Assembly: GCF_900177735.1 (NCBI RefSeq)
Contig: NZ_FXBB01000007.1
Coordinates: forward strand, 1-64,000
Reading direction: 5' to 3'
Source: Dethiosulfovibrio salsuginis
GTDB lineage: Bacteria; Synergistota; Synergistia; Synergistales; Dethiosulfovibrionaceae
Length of the DNA stretch: 64,000 bases
Both the position numbers and the translations under genes were made by a program. The notes beneath the pieces were generated by a model. That model saw only the letters and a list, made by a program, of their open reading frames with translations. It had not been told where the DNA came from and did not search any database. This document shows, piece after piece, positions 1 through 8,090 of this stretch; position 1 is the stretch's first letter, and every line of letters begins with the position of its first letter.

Positions 1-384
1 CAGCTTGGTCTCTATTACGTATCCTGCACCGCAGGAACCTTTTTCAGCGGTGCAGATATCCTTCTGGTCGCAGCTCTCGCACTGTGAGGGCAGATGCTCT
101 ACGATTTTATCCGGCTCATGGGGAAGCTGAAGGCCACTTCCTTTATGGCCCTTCTGAGCCCCTTTACTCTTGTCGCTTTTCTTCCTGGAGCTGGTCGGCT
201 TGGGCTTTTTATAGCCGTCGCTGGAAGGAGGCTTAGAGCTGGTCTGGCTGTTTTGTTTCAGGATGGCTTCGAGTTCTGCCATACGGGCTTCCAGTTTTTC
301 CTGGTTCTCGCTTAGGGTCTTAATTATCGCCTTGAGCATCTGGTTGTCCTCGAAGAGCTCTTCGTAGGTGGGCTTCTGAAACAT
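1..384 (-). CDS. IS66-family transposase, N-terminal part (partial)
   Basis: This is the N-terminal 128 residues of a transposase whose remainder lies off the left edge. The frame opens with MFQKPTYEELF and a Leu/Glu-rich coiled-coil start. It continues through the proline- and serine-rich motif SSKPPSSDGYKKPK, a basic linker, and a cysteine-containing segment (CESCDQKDIC) typical of the zinc-binding region of IS66 TnpC-type proteins. The ATG at 384 is preceded by a strong GGAGG at good spacing. No stop is seen before the edge, so the gene may be intact. Function would be DNA cleavage and strand transfer for the element itself. Confidence 0.8.
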   Translation of the reverse strand, partial: MFQKPTYEELFEDNQMLKAIIKTLSENQEKLEARMAELEAILKQNSQTSSKPPSSDGYKKPKPTSSRKKSDKSKGAQKGHKGSGLQLPHEPDKIVEHLPSQCESCDQKDICTAEKGSCGAGYVIETKL

Positions 385-490
385 GAATAGGCCTCCTTTC
401 AGATTTATTCTGATGCCATGATAGCACGTTGCAAGAAACTAAGGAACTGCTGGTTTAGGAGCTAAATTCGCAGGGGGACTGAATAGTTAC
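1..490 (-). mobile_element. IS66-family insertion sequence, right part (cut by window edge)
   Basis: The partial transposase is followed, outside its start codon, by about 105 bases without a gene. These end in a sequence that reads, from outside inward on the minus strand (490 to 471), GTAACTATTCAGTCCCCCTG. IS66-group elements generally begin with GTAA, so 490 is the likely outer end. The other end lies beyond the window. The assignment rests on the encoded protein; the exact border is inferred, and no target duplication can be tested with only one end visible. Confidence 0.6.
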
Positions 491-574
491 AAAACAAGAT
501 TTATCGCCTATTGGCGACAAGCTATCCATCCCCGCCTTTCGCCTTTGGCTTAGAAGATGGGGAATTCCGCTTGA
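491..574. other. Possible IS200/IS605-type element end (hairpin remnant)
   Basis: Just outside the IS66 end, the sequence contains TTATCGCCTATTGGCGA and then CATCCCCGCC...GATGGGG (about 518-562), a stem of the kind found at the ends of IS200/IS605 elements. It ends TTCCGCTTGAC next to a truncated reading frame. No TnpA or TnpB is visible. The identification is by pattern memory only and is weak. Confidence 0.3.
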
Positions 575-691
575 CCTGTTAAAGAGGGTTACTGGTTCGT
601 AAAGGTCATCTACAAAGCCCCTTACGAGGATCCAGCGGTGAGCGATGAGCTGATCATGGTAGCGACCCTTACCTTCAACGTCGCTAAATAG
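575..691 (+). pseudogene. C-terminal remnant of an unidentified gene
   Basis: An open frame without a start runs 38 codons to TAG at 689-691. It contains GYWFVKVIYKAPYEDPAV and ends TLTFNVAK. It is closed upstream by an in-frame TGA at 572-574, exactly where the possible insertion-sequence end stops. The amino-acid composition looks protein-like, with alternating hydrophobic strands, but I do not recognise the family. The simplest reading is the 3' end of a gene interrupted by mobile-element insertion. Confidence 0.4.
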
Positions 692-695
692 GCAC

Positions 696-724
696 TTGCC
701 AAGATACGATCCATAGTATAAAAT
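696..724 (+). promoter_or_regulatory. Promoter of tRNA-Glu
   Basis: TTGCCA (696-701), a 17-base spacer and TAAAAT (719-724) form a good sigma-70-type promoter ending 17 bases before the mature tRNA 5' end. Confidence 0.6.
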
Positions 725-741
725 ACTCTTCGTCGAGAAGT

Positions 742-817
742 GGTCCCTTCGTCTAGTGGCCTAGGACGCCGGGTTCTCAGCCCGGTAACAGGGGTTCGAA
801 TCCCCTAGGGACTGCCA
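742..817 (+). tRNA. tRNA-Glu (anticodon CTC)
   Basis: A 76-base cloverleaf with encoded CCA. The acceptor arm GGTCCCT pairs with AGGGACT (first pair G-U). The anticodon arm is CCGGG-TTCTCAG-CCCGG with anticodon CTC, and the T arm is AGGGG-TTCGAAT-CCCCT. The body closely resembles bacterial tRNA-Glu (TCGTCTAGTGGCC in the D arm). It has its own promoter and is followed directly by a terminator, so it appears to be a single-gene unit. Confidence 0.95.
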
Positions 818-826
818 TTGAAATAC

Positions 827-857
827 AGAGGTCGAGGATAATCCTCGACCTCTTTTT
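827..857 (+). terminator. Rho-independent terminator after tRNA-Glu
   Basis: Twelve-base stem AGAGGTCGAGGA / TCCTCGACCTCT with a short loop, followed by five T. Confidence 0.85.
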
Positions 858-877
858 CGCGTAGAGGAGGTATTGTA

Positions 878-1831
878 ATGAAGGAGATCGGTATTCACGA
901 GATAGGTGGCTTTTCCATAGGGCACAGCCAAAACCTGGAGGCCGCCACAGGGGTGACGGTGATTATCTGTCCCGATGGGGCGGTGACAGGGGTGGACGTT
1001 CGAGGAGGTGCCCCGGGAACAAGGGAGACCGATCTGCTTGATCCGGTCAACCTTGTCGAAAAGGTCCACGGCGTGGTCCTGGCGGGAGGAAGCGCCTTCG
1101 GACTGGACGCAGCATCCGGGGTCATGGAATACCTGGAGGAAAAGGGCATAGGTTTTGACGTTCAGGTGACGAAAGTCCCTATAGTGTGCGGTGCGGTGCT
1201 TTTCGATCTCACCATAGGCGACTGGAGCGTCAGGCCAGACCGGGCCATGGGATACGAAGCCTGCAAAAACGCCACAAACGAGGAACAGCCGGTAGGATCT
1301 ATAGGGGCAGGCACCGGCGCCACGGTGGGGAAAATTCTCGGCATGGACCGAGCGATCAAAGGAGGCCTTGGAACCTGGGCCTATCAGGAGGGGGACATCA
1401 AGGTAGGGGCCATAGTGGCGGTAAACTGCCTTGGGGATATTATAGACCCCTCCGACGGATCGGTGGTCGCCGCCTGCCGCACCGACGGAGGCTTCGGAGA
1501 CACCGAGGAGATCCTGATAAAATCCGCAGGTGAGGGAAAAAACCTCTTCGCCGATAACACCACAATAGGAGCGATCCTCACCAACGCAAAACTCACCAAG
1601 GCCCAGTGTACAAAACTGGCCTCTATGGCCCAAAACGGCTACGGCAGAACCATGAGACCGGCCCACACCATGTTCGACGGCGATACAATTTTTACGATGA
1701 CCTCCGGCGAGGTCGAATCGGACGTCAGCGCCCTAGGGGCCATGGCCGCCAGGGCGATGGAAAAAGCGGTGCTTCAAGCAGTCAGGGAGGCCACCTCACT
1801 GTGTGGAGTTCCGTCTATAAAGGACCTATAA
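878..1831 (+). CDS. P1-family (DmpA/peptidase S58) aminopeptidase-like protein
   Basis: A 317-residue member of the P1/DmpA family of self-processing N-terminal-nucleophile amidohydrolases (L-aminopeptidase/D-amidase-esterase type). Visible family blocks are VRGGAPGTRETDLL (about 41-54), AGGSAFGLDAASG (69-81), GAGTGATVGK (143-152) and KGGLGTWA (161-168). By analogy with the Gly-Ser cleavage in DmpA, G165-T166 is the likely autocleavage site, giving a Thr nucleophile (inference). There is no signal peptide, so it should be cytoplasmic. GAGGAGG precedes the ATG. It lies alone between two terminators; no promoter is obvious after the tRNA terminator. In this amino-acid-fermenting setting a peptide-degrading role is plausible, but the substrate is unknown. 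Confidence 0.85.
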   Translation: MKEIGIHEIGGFSIGHSQNLEAATGVTVIICPDGAVTGVDVRGGAPGTRETDLLDPVNLVEKVHGVVLAGGSAFGLDAASGVMEYLEEKGIGFDVQVTKVPIVCGAVLFDLTIGDWSVRPDRAMGYEACKNATNEEQPVGSIGAGTGATVGKILGMDRAIKGGLGTWAYQEGDIKVGAIVAVNCLGDIIDPSDGSVVAACRTDGGFGDTEEILIKSAGEGKNLFADNTTIGAILTNAKLTKAQCTKLASMAQNGYGRTMRPAHTMFDGDTIFTMTSGEVESDVSALGAMAARAMEKAVLQAVREATSLCGVPSIKDL

Positions 1832-1834
1832 AGC

Positions 1835-1868
1835 AAGAGAGCGGACGACCTTGGTCGTCCGCTCTCTT
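1835..1868. terminator. Bidirectional terminator between the peptidase and yjfB-like genes
   Basis: A perfect 16-base stem (1835-1850 with 1853-1868) and a two-base loop between convergent genes, with AA/TT at the base. It probably ends both transcripts. Confidence 0.7.
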
Positions 1869-1884
1869 AGGACCTGAACCGGAA

Positions 1885-2058
1885 CTAAGCCTGGATATCC
1901 AGGTTACCGCCGATCCCCATGGAGGCCATCATCTCCTGGACCATCTGGCCCTGCATCTCAGCCAGATCCATGGTCTTCTTCTGAACCGCTACTCCGACCT
2001 TAGTCATGGTCTCCGCCTGTTTCATGCCGGTTATGCTCTGAACCATGCCCATATCCAC
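1885..2058 (-). CDS. YjfB-like putative motility protein
   Basis: A 57-residue acid/Met-rich helical protein ending GGNLDIQA. This matches the small YjfB family (short proteins of unknown function linked to motility genes in Firmicutes), whose members start MDI... and end with a similar GxxxDIxA. I chose the GTG at 2058 (protein starts MDMGMVQS) because AGGAGG sits about eight bases upstream. An in-frame GTG nine bases earlier overlaps that ribosome site. No motility genes are nearby. Function is unknown; the family link is by overall pattern. Confidence 0.65.
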   Translation of the reverse strand: MDMGMVQSITGMKQAETMTKVGVAVQKKTMDLAEMQGQMVQEMMASMGIGGNLDIQA

Positions 2059-2114
2059 GTGCCTCACCTCCTTGTAGAGGGATGTGTCCCTTTATGGTAT
2101 CGGACGAAAGGGTC

Positions 2115-3485
2115 TCAACTATGAGAGGTGTCCTCGAGAATCCTGAAAAGGGCGTCCTTAAAGCACTCGCTCAAAGTCGGATGGGGATGGACGGTGTAGG
2201 CGACCTCTTTGACGGTCATATCCTTGGCGATAGCCAGAGCGGCCTCTGATATCAAGGTCGCCGCCTCTGGGCCTACGATATGGACCCCAAGTATACGGCC
2301 ATCGGCACGATCCGCCACGACTTTCACGAAACCGTCGGAGCGATCCATAGCCAAAGCCATTCCGTTGGCGACGAAGAAAACCCTGCCAACCACCGTATCG
2401 TGGCCCTTGGCCACCGCTTCCTCCTCGGTCAAACCAACCACAGCTATCTCCGGGTCGAAGAAAATGCAGGAGGGAACCTTGGCGGGATCGACATAGTACT
2501 CCCTGCCAGCCATATGCTCGACCGCCGAAAGGGCCTGATACTCCGCCAGATGGGCCAACATCATGCCGCCGGTGCAGTCCCCTATGGCGTAGACCCCCTC
2601 TTTTGAGGTCATCATGTTCCGATCGACAGAGATACCCTGATCGGTGTAGGCCACACCGCTGGCCTCCAGACCGTAGCCCTCCAGGATAGGGACCATGCTG
2701 GCCGCCAGTATGAGCCTGTCGCAGAGGACCTCCAGATCCTTGCCCTCCGCCTCACCTTTGACCTTGAGGCGACCGTCCTCTTTAACCGCTTCCTTTATAC
2801 GGAAGTAGTCCACCGTGGCTATCTTTTTCTTCTTGACCGCCTGACGGACCTTTTTCTTCACGTCCTCGTCGCAACGGCGAAGGATCTGGTCCGAGTGCTT
2901 CAGGAGGGTGACCTCTTTGCCCAGGTCTTTAAGTATTCCCGCCAGCTCGACGGCTATGACTCCAGCCCCTACCACCGCCACGGAACTAACCTGATCGGCC
3001 ATGGACTGATCCCACATCCCCTGGTCGGTGACCGCCCAGTCACCGCCTATAACTCCCTCCAGATCGGATCCGGGAAAGGAGAGAGGCTTCGACATGGCAC
3101 CTACGGCTATGATCAGCCTTCTGCCCTTAAGGACCACCTCTCCCTGGTCGGTGGAGATTTTTAGCTCCTTCTCCTCGCCGGAGAGATCCCCTAAGGTCCC
3201 AATCCCTTTTACGACGTCGACGGAACAACGATCCATCAGGGTGGCGATGCCCTTTTGCAGCTTGGAGACCACCGCCTCCTTTTTGGCCCACATTTTATCC
3301 ACCGGCCCCAGCTTGCCTACAGCGTCGGCGTAATAGGCCTTGGTTGGAATACAGCCTCTGTTGAGACAGGTTCCACCTAAGCGGTCTTTCTCCACCAGGA
3401 CGGTCTTAAAGCCCGCCTGGGAGGCGAGCTCGGCGGCACGATAGCCGCCGGGCCCTCCTCCCAACACGATCAGATCGTAGACCAT
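2115..3485 (-). CDS. lpdA: Dihydrolipoamide dehydrogenase (glycine cleavage L protein)
   Basis: A 456-residue flavoprotein disulfide reductase. It re-oxidises the dihydrolipoyl arm of GcvH with NAD+. The N-terminal FAD fold is GGGPGGYRAAE (9-19) and the redox-active pair is C40/C45 in GGTCLNRGCIP. The NAD-binding fold is near VVGAGVIAVELA, and the C-terminal dimer domain carries the HPHPTLSE active-site His-Glu motif. It starts three bases after gcvPB, so it is the last cleavage-system gene of the operon and most likely dedicated to it. It is typical in length, with no odd residues seen. Confidence 0.95.
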   Translation of the reverse strand: MVYDLIVLGGGPGGYRAAELASQAGFKTVLVEKDRLGGTCLNRGCIPTKAYYADAVGKLGPVDKMWAKKEAVVSKLQKGIATLMDRCSVDVVKGIGTLGDLSGEEKELKISTDQGEVVLKGRRLIIAVGAMSKPLSFPGSDLEGVIGGDWAVTDQGMWDQSMADQVSSVAVVGAGVIAVELAGILKDLGKEVTLLKHSDQILRRCDEDVKKKVRQAVKKKKIATVDYFRIKEAVKEDGRLKVKGEAEGKDLEVLCDRLILAASMVPILEGYGLEASGVAYTDQGISVDRNMMTSKEGVYAIGDCTGGMMLAHLAEYQALSAVEHMAGREYYVDPAKVPSCIFFDPEIAVVGLTEEEAVAKGHDTVVGRVFFVANGMALAMDRSDGFVKVVADRADGRILGVHIVGPEAATLISEAALAIAKDMTVKEVAYTVHPHPTLSECFKDALFRILEDTSHS

Positions 3486-3488
3486 AGG

Positions 3489-4958
3489 CTACCGCTCCGA
3501 GGGAGACCAGCGAAGGACGGGCTTTCTCGCAGCCAGAGTCTCGTCGAGACGGGAAACCACGGTGGTGTAAGGAGCGTCGTGGAATATCTCCGGCTTCTCC
3601 TTGGCCTCTTTGGCTATCTCCAGCATGGCATCGACGAACCGGTCCAGAGTCTCCTTTCCCTCGGTCTCCGTGGGCTCGATCATCATAGCCTCGTGGACAA
3701 TGAGGGGAAAGTATATCGTCGGGGGATGGACTCCGTGGTCCATGAGCCTCTTGGCCATATCCAAGGTGGACACGCCGTTCTCTTTGTGCTGTTTCTCCCC
3801 GGAGATCACGAACTCGTGCTTACAGACCCTGCTCGCCAGAGGGATCTCAAAGTCGCCCTCGAGACGCTTCATTATGTAGTTGGCGTTCAACACGGCGTTA
3901 TCCGCCGCCGCCTTAAGCCCCTCCGCTCCCATAGAGAGAATATAGGCGTAGGCCCTGACCAGGACACCGAAGTTACCGTAGAAGGAGCGCATTTTCCCTA
4001 TGCTATCGGGGATATCGTAGTCGAAACGATAGGTCCCGTTCTCCTCGACCACCACAGGGGTCGGGATGAAGGGAAGGAGCCTCTTGCCCACTCCTACCGC
4101 ACCGGAGCCAGGGCCACCTCCACCGTGAGGGGTGCTGAAGCTCTTGTGAATGTTGAGGTGCAACACGTCGAAGCCCATATCCCCAGGGCGGATCTTGCCC
4201 AGTATAGCGTTAGCGTTGGCCCCATCGTAATAGAGCAGACCACCGGCGTCGTGGACTATCTCGGCTATCTGAAGGATATCCTCCTCGAAAAGCCCTAAGG
4301 TGTTTGGGTTGGTGAGCATTATGCCCGCCGTATCCTCTCCTACCGCCGCCTTAAGGGCCTCTATGTCCACGTTGCCTCTGTCGTTGGACTTAACCTCCAC
4401 AACGTCGTAACCGGCGACGGAGGCGGTGGCAGGGTTGGTGCCGTGAGCGGAATCGGGGACGATTATCTTGGTCCTCGTGGCCTCTTCGCCGTTTTTACGG
4501 TGGTAGGCCTTTATGAGAAAGATCCCCGTAAGCTCACCGTGGGCACCGGCGGCGGGCTGAAGGGTCACAGCCTCCATTCCGGTGATCTCCGCCAGCATAG
4601 AGGACAGGTCGTACATGAGCTTTAGAGCCCCCTGACAGACCTTCTCGGGCTGTAGGGGATGGATATTGGAGAAACCGCACAGTCTGGCGGCGTTCTCGTT
4701 TATCTTAGGGTTGTACTTCATGGTGCAGGACCCGAGAGGATAGAACCCCTCGTCGACGCCGAAGTTCAACTGAGAGAGATTGGTATAGTGCCGAATAACG
4801 TCGACCTCGGAGACCTCCGGCAGACCGGGATCCTCGGATCTCCTGAGATTTTCAGGAAGAAGGGAGGAAATGTCCCCTGGGACGTCGCAGGAGGGCAACG
4901 CCACTCCCATTCTACCTGGCTGACTCTTCTCGAAAATAGGCTTTACCTGGCTCAGCAT
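3489..4958 (-). CDS. gcvPB: Glycine dehydrogenase (decarboxylating) subunit 2
   Basis: The PLP-binding half of the split glycine decarboxylase (P protein): 489 residues. It decarboxylates glycine and passes the aminomethyl group to the lipoyl arm of GcvH. The pyridoxal phosphate lysine is K272 in [17 protein letters not shown], followed by the glycine-rich loop. Other family blocks are [10 protein letters not shown] (about 77-86) and [12 protein letters not shown]. It starts one base after the gcvPA stop and is followed by lpdA after three bases, so the genes are tightly coupled. The two-subunit form is the usual one in anaerobes and many Gram-positives. Confidence 0.96.
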   Translation of the reverse strand: MLSQVKPIFEKSQPGRMGVALPSCDVPGDISSLLPENLRRSEDPGLPEVSEVDVIRHYTNLSQLNFGVDEGFYPLGSCTMKYNPKINENAARLCGFSNIHPLQPEKVCQGALKLMYDLSSMLAEITGMEAVTLQPAAGAHGELTGIFLIKAYHRKNGEEATRTKIIVPDSAHGTNPATASVAGYDVVEVKSNDRGNVDIEALKAAVGEDTAGIMLTNPNTLGLFEEDILQIAEIVHDAGGLLYYDGANANAILGKIRPGDMGFDVLHLNIHKSFSTPHGGGGPGSGAVGVGKRLLPFIPTPVVVEENGTYRFDYDIPDSIGKMRSFYGNFGVLVRAYAYILSMGAEGLKAAADNAVLNANYIMKRLEGDFEIPLASRVCKHEFVISGEKQHKENGVSTLDMAKRLMDHGVHPPTIYFPLIVHEAMMIEPTETEGKETLDRFVDAMLEIAKEAKEKPEIFHDAPYTTVVSRLDETLAARKPVLRWSPSER

Positions 4959-4959
4959 A

Positions 4960-6297
4960 TTACTTCCCCCCCGCTATGGCCACAAAGCCGTCGATCTCGG
5001 CCTTGGTCCTCTTCTCGGTTACCGCCACAAGCCAGCCGTTCTCCAGCTCGGGATAGTCGGCGGTCAGGTCGTAACCTCCTATGATACCTCTCTCTATAAG
5101 CCTCGAGTTTATGGCCTCAGGGGCTTCTTTTGAGGTTACCACGAACTCTCGGAAGAAAGGCCCTGTAAAGGGAGCCTGGAATGAGCCGGTCTTGACCAGC
5201 TCGTCTCTGGTGTAGGCGGCCTTGAGGAGACACTGTTTAGCCACCTCTTTAAGGCCCTCTTTGCCCATGAGGGAAAGGTAGACAGCCCCCGCAAGGGCGC
5301 AGAGGCTCTGGTTGGAGCAGATATTCGAGGAAGCCTTCTCCCTGCGGATATGCTGTTCCCTCGCCTGGAGTGTCAGGACGTAGCACTTCTTGCCGTTCCG
5401 ATCCAAGGTCTCCCCCACGATTCTGCCAGGTATCTTTCTGACCAGCTTCTGGGTGGCGGCGAAAAAGCCAAAGTGGGGGCCGCCGAAGCTCATGGCGTTT
5501 CCGGCGCTCTGGCCATCGCCTACAACCACGTCGGCACCTAACTTACCCGGAGCCTCCAGGAGGGACAGGGCCATTAGGTCGGAAGCCACTATGAAAAGGG
5601 CCTTGGCATCGTGGGTCATATCGCCGATTGCCTTTAGATCCTCGACGGCCCCGAAGAAGTTGGGGCTCTGCACCACCACCGCACCGACTTTATCGGTCAG
5701 GTTGGCCTTCAGATCGTCCAGGTTGATCGCTCCGTTAGAGTGGCCTATCTCCTGGACCGTGATGCCTCTCAGGCTGGCGTAGGTCTCTAGAACCGCCCTG
5801 CTCTGGGGGTTTACCGAACGGGCCACCAGAACGAGGTCTTTTTTGGTGGACGCACAGGCCATGTAGACCGCCTCGGCGATGGAGGTGGCCCCGTCGTACA
5901 TCGAGGCGTTAGCTACGTCCATACCGGTAAGCTCGCATATCATTGTCTGATACTCGAATATGGCCTGCAAAGTCCCCTGACTGATCTCGGGCTGATAGGG
6001 AGTGTAGCTGGTGGTGAACTCACTACGGGAGATCATGTGATCTATAACTACCGGTATAAAGTGGTTGTAGACCCCTGCACCTAGGAAACAGGAGGTCGAG
6101 CAGGCATCCAGGTTCTGAGCCGCCAGGCTTTTAAGGTGTTTAAGGAGATCGATCTCCGACATGGCCTCAGGGAGATCGAGAAGGCCCTTTAGTTTAACGG
6201 AAGAGGGAAGATCGGCGAAAAGGTCCTCCACCGATGAAACCCCTACGGTAGACAGCATTTCGGCCCTCTGAGCGTCTGTGTTTGGAATGTAACGCAT
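4960..6297 (-). CDS. gcvPA: Glycine dehydrogenase (decarboxylating) subunit 1
   Basis: The 445-residue partner subunit of the split P protein. It has the family N-terminus [15 protein letters not shown], the [14 protein letters not shown] and [13 protein letters not shown] blocks, and [13 protein letters not shown] near the C-terminal third. It forms the heterotetramer with GcvPB. AGGAGGATC precedes the ATG. A perfect palindromic terminator sits between gcvH and this ribosome site, so part of its transcription must come from read-through. No separate promoter could be identified. Confidence 0.96.
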   Translation of the reverse strand: MRYIPNTDAQRAEMLSTVGVSSVEDLFADLPSSVKLKGLLDLPEAMSEIDLLKHLKSLAAQNLDACSTSCFLGAGVYNHFIPVVIDHMISRSEFTTSYTPYQPEISQGTLQAIFEYQTMICELTGMDVANASMYDGATSIAEAVYMACASTKKDLVLVARSVNPQSRAVLETYASLRGITVQEIGHSNGAINLDDLKANLTDKVGAVVVQSPNFFGAVEDLKAIGDMTHDAKALFIVASDLMALSLLEAPGKLGADVVVGDGQSAGNAMSFGGPHFGFFAATQKLVRKIPGRIVGETLDRNGKKCYVLTLQAREQHIRREKASSNICSNQSLCALAGAVYLSLMGKEGLKEVAKQCLLKAAYTRDELVKTGSFQAPFTGPFFREFVVTSKEAPEAINSRLIERGIIGGYDLTADYPELENGWLVAVTEKRTKAEIDGFVAIAGGK

Positions 6298-6314
6298 TAT
6301 GATCCTCCTTTTGT

Positions 6315-6346
6315 AAAAAGGGCCTCTGATATCAGAGGCCCTTTTT
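6315..6346 (-). terminator. Intra-operon terminator/attenuator between gcvH and gcvPA
   Basis: A perfectly self-complementary 32-base sequence, each half running AAAAAGGGCCTCTGAT. It gives a GC-rich stem followed by a T run on the minus strand, eight bases before the gcvPA ribosome site. It should terminate part of the gcvT-gcvH transcripts and lower P protein relative to H and T. Confidence 0.75.
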
Positions 6347-6356
6347 GGACTTTTAT

Positions 6357-6743
6357 TTACTCCTGGCTATCGCAGAAAGAGCGGTAGCTCTCGGCATCCA
6401 TGAGGGCATCGAGCTCGGAAGCATCGGATATCTCTATGGCGGCGATCCAGCTTCCGTAGGGATCCTCGTTTATGGCCTCCGGCGAATCCTCCAGGGCCTC
6501 GTTTACCTCGACTACCTCGCCGGAGGCGGGAGCGTAGATATCGTTGGCCCCTTTAACCGACTCGACGACGCAGAAATCTCCACCGGCGGATACGGAGGCA
6601 CCGACCTCGGGAAGCTCGACGAAGACGATATCGCCCATGGCGTGCTGAGCGTAGTCGGAAATGCCGATGTAGCCCTTGTTTCCCTCTACCCTGATCCACT
6701 CGTGCTCTTTGGTGTATTTAAGTCCATCTCTGATATCGGCCAT
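6357..6743 (-). CDS. gcvH: Glycine cleavage system H protein
   Basis: A 128-residue lipoyl carrier that shuttles the aminomethyl group between P, T and L proteins. The lipoylated residue is K64 in VVESVKGANDIYAP, and the N-terminal block YTKEHEWIRVEG is typical. It lies 15 bases after gcvT and is followed at once by a strong hairpin terminator, so it is the last gene of the shorter transcript. Normal length. Confidence 0.97.
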   Translation of the reverse strand: MADIRDGLKYTKEHEWIRVEGNKGYIGISDYAQHAMGDIVFVELPEVGASVSAGGDFCVVESVKGANDIYAPASGEVVEVNEALEDSPEAINEDPYGSWIAAIEISDASELDALMDAESYRSFCDSQE

Positions 6744-6758
6744 TATAATGTCCTCCTC

Positions 6759-7853
6759 TTATTTTTTATATTTTTTTCTGTAGAAAGGCTTCTTTATGAC
6801 CAGGGCCTTTTTAGCCTTGCCCCTTATCATAACGTTTACCTCGTCGCCTATATCGGCACATCCCGCCTCGACCAGTACGGAGGCTATGTTTTCGTTTCTA
6901 GATGGGGAGTAACCTCCGGTGGTCACGTAGCCCACCTCTTTGCCGTCTACCTCAACAGGATAGCCGTTTCTGGGGACGCCCTTGTCGATCATCTGGAGGG
7001 CCAGTATCCTCCTGGGGAGACCTTTGGCCTTCATCTCCCTCAGGGGCTCTATACCTATAAAGCTATCTTTGTCCAGCTTGACGAAGAAACCGAGACCTGC
7101 CTCGAGGGGGGTTATATCCTTGTCTATCTCGTGACCGTAGAGGGGAAGACCGGCCTCAAACCTCAGGCTGTCTCTAGCTCCCAGGCCGATAGGAAGCACT
7201 CCGTCGTCCTTCCCTGCCTCTAGAATGGCGTTCCATACCTTTACCCCTTCGTCCCAGTTGACGTAGACCTCGAAGCCGTCCTCGCCGGTATAGCCTGTCC
7301 TGGAGACCAGGGCGTTCACCCCGGCGACCTTGACGTTCTCCTTGAAGTGGAAAAAACCGATATCCGAGAGGTTTACGTCGGTTATCCTCTGGAGGATATC
7401 CTCCGCCATCGGCCCCTGGAAGGCGACTTCCGCGGTTTTGGAGGAAACGTTCTCCGCCTTGACCTCTCCCTTGAGATTTTCCGTAACCCAGGCGAAATCC
7501 TTGTCCACGTTGGAAGCGTTTACCACCAGGAGTATTCTGGTGTCTGATGCCTTGTAGACCAGCAGATCGTCGACCACGCCGCCGTGAGGGTAGCACATCA
7601 TATTGTACTGGACCTGTCCGTCCTCCAGGACGGAAATATCGTTGGAGACCAAGTTCTGGACAAAAGCAAAGGCATCTGGGCCCTCTATCCAGAACTCTCC
7701 CATGTGGGAAACGTCGAAAAGCCCGGCCTTGGAGCGAACGGTAAGATGCTCCTCTTTGATACCCGCCTCGTAATGGACCGGAAGATCCCATCCTCCAAAG
7801 TCGACTATGTTACCGCCAAGTTCGACGTGTTCGTGGTACATCGGCGTCTTCAC
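6759..7853 (-). CDS. gcvT: Aminomethyltransferase (glycine cleavage T protein)
   Basis: A 364-residue folate-dependent enzyme releasing ammonia and making methylene-tetrahydrofolate from the H-protein intermediate. Blocks seen are the N-terminal GGWDLPVHYEAGIKEEH and DVSHMGEF, the folate-site region ISRTGYTGEDGFE-like (LVSRTGYTGEDGFEVYV), and the C-terminal PFYRKKYKK. CGGAGGTGAG precedes a GTG start at 7853. It is the first gene of the gcv operon, with a promoter about 100 bases upstream. Two small hairpins lie in the leader, but no glycine aptamer. Confidence 0.96.
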   Translation of the reverse strand: MKTPMYHEHVELGGNIVDFGGWDLPVHYEAGIKEEHLTVRSKAGLFDVSHMGEFWIEGPDAFAFVQNLVSNDISVLEDGQVQYNMMCYPHGGVVDDLLVYKASDTRILLVVNASNVDKDFAWVTENLKGEVKAENVSSKTAEVAFQGPMAEDILQRITDVNLSDIGFFHFKENVKVAGVNALVSRTGYTGEDGFEVYVNWDEGVKVWNAILEAGKDDGVLPIGLGARDSLRFEAGLPLYGHEIDKDITPLEAGLGFFVKLDKDSFIGIEPLREMKAKGLPRRILALQMIDKGVPRNGYPVEVDGKEVGYVTTGGYSPSRNENIASVLVEAGCADIGDEVNVMIRGKAKKALVIKKPFYRKKYKK

Positions 7854-7949
7854 GAACTCACCTCCGTTTTGATAGGCTGTCCAGTGACAGCTCTTCCAGA
7901 GAAAAAAGCGAAAAAAGCTACCTTGACTAGAACCTTACATACCTACACA

Positions 7950-7979
7950 TATATACAACCTGAGGACAGTATACGTCAA
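7950..7979 (-). promoter_or_regulatory. Promoter of the gcvT operon
   Basis: On the minus strand TTGACG (7979-7974), an 18-base spacer and TATATA (7955-7950). This would give a leader of about 90 bases. The leader contains a six-base hairpin (GCTGTC/GACAGC) shortly before the ribosome site. Confidence 0.55.
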
Positions 7980-8044
7980 GAACGGATACCTAATGACGAA
8001 GGGATTATACATAATACTCGATAGACCGTGAGCAAATTGAGGAT

Positions 8045-8080
8045 AAAAAAAGACGAGGGACAGTTAATCCCTCGTCTTTT
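8045..8080 (-). terminator. Terminator of the alanine/glycine symporter gene
   Basis: Stem AAAAGACGAGGGA / TCCCTCGTCTTTT with a seven-base loop and a run of T on the minus strand, just past the symporter stop. Confidence 0.85.
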
Positions 8081-8090
8081 CAGAAAAATA

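Noticed and set aside
575-691. A complete small gene
   Set aside because: The frame has no start codon near its beginning and opens directly after a stop, so it is more likely a remnant.
761-1666. 301-codon open frame on the minus strand over the tRNA and peptidase gene
   Set aside because: It is antisense to a clear P1 peptidase and reads through the tRNA.
7854-7949. Possible glycine riboswitch upstream of gcvT
   Set aside because: The leader has CTCTGGAAGAG and a small GCTGTC/GACAGC hairpin, but lacks the aptamer core (CCGAAGG...GCAA and CTCAGGCAAAAGG) that is clear upstream of grdX.
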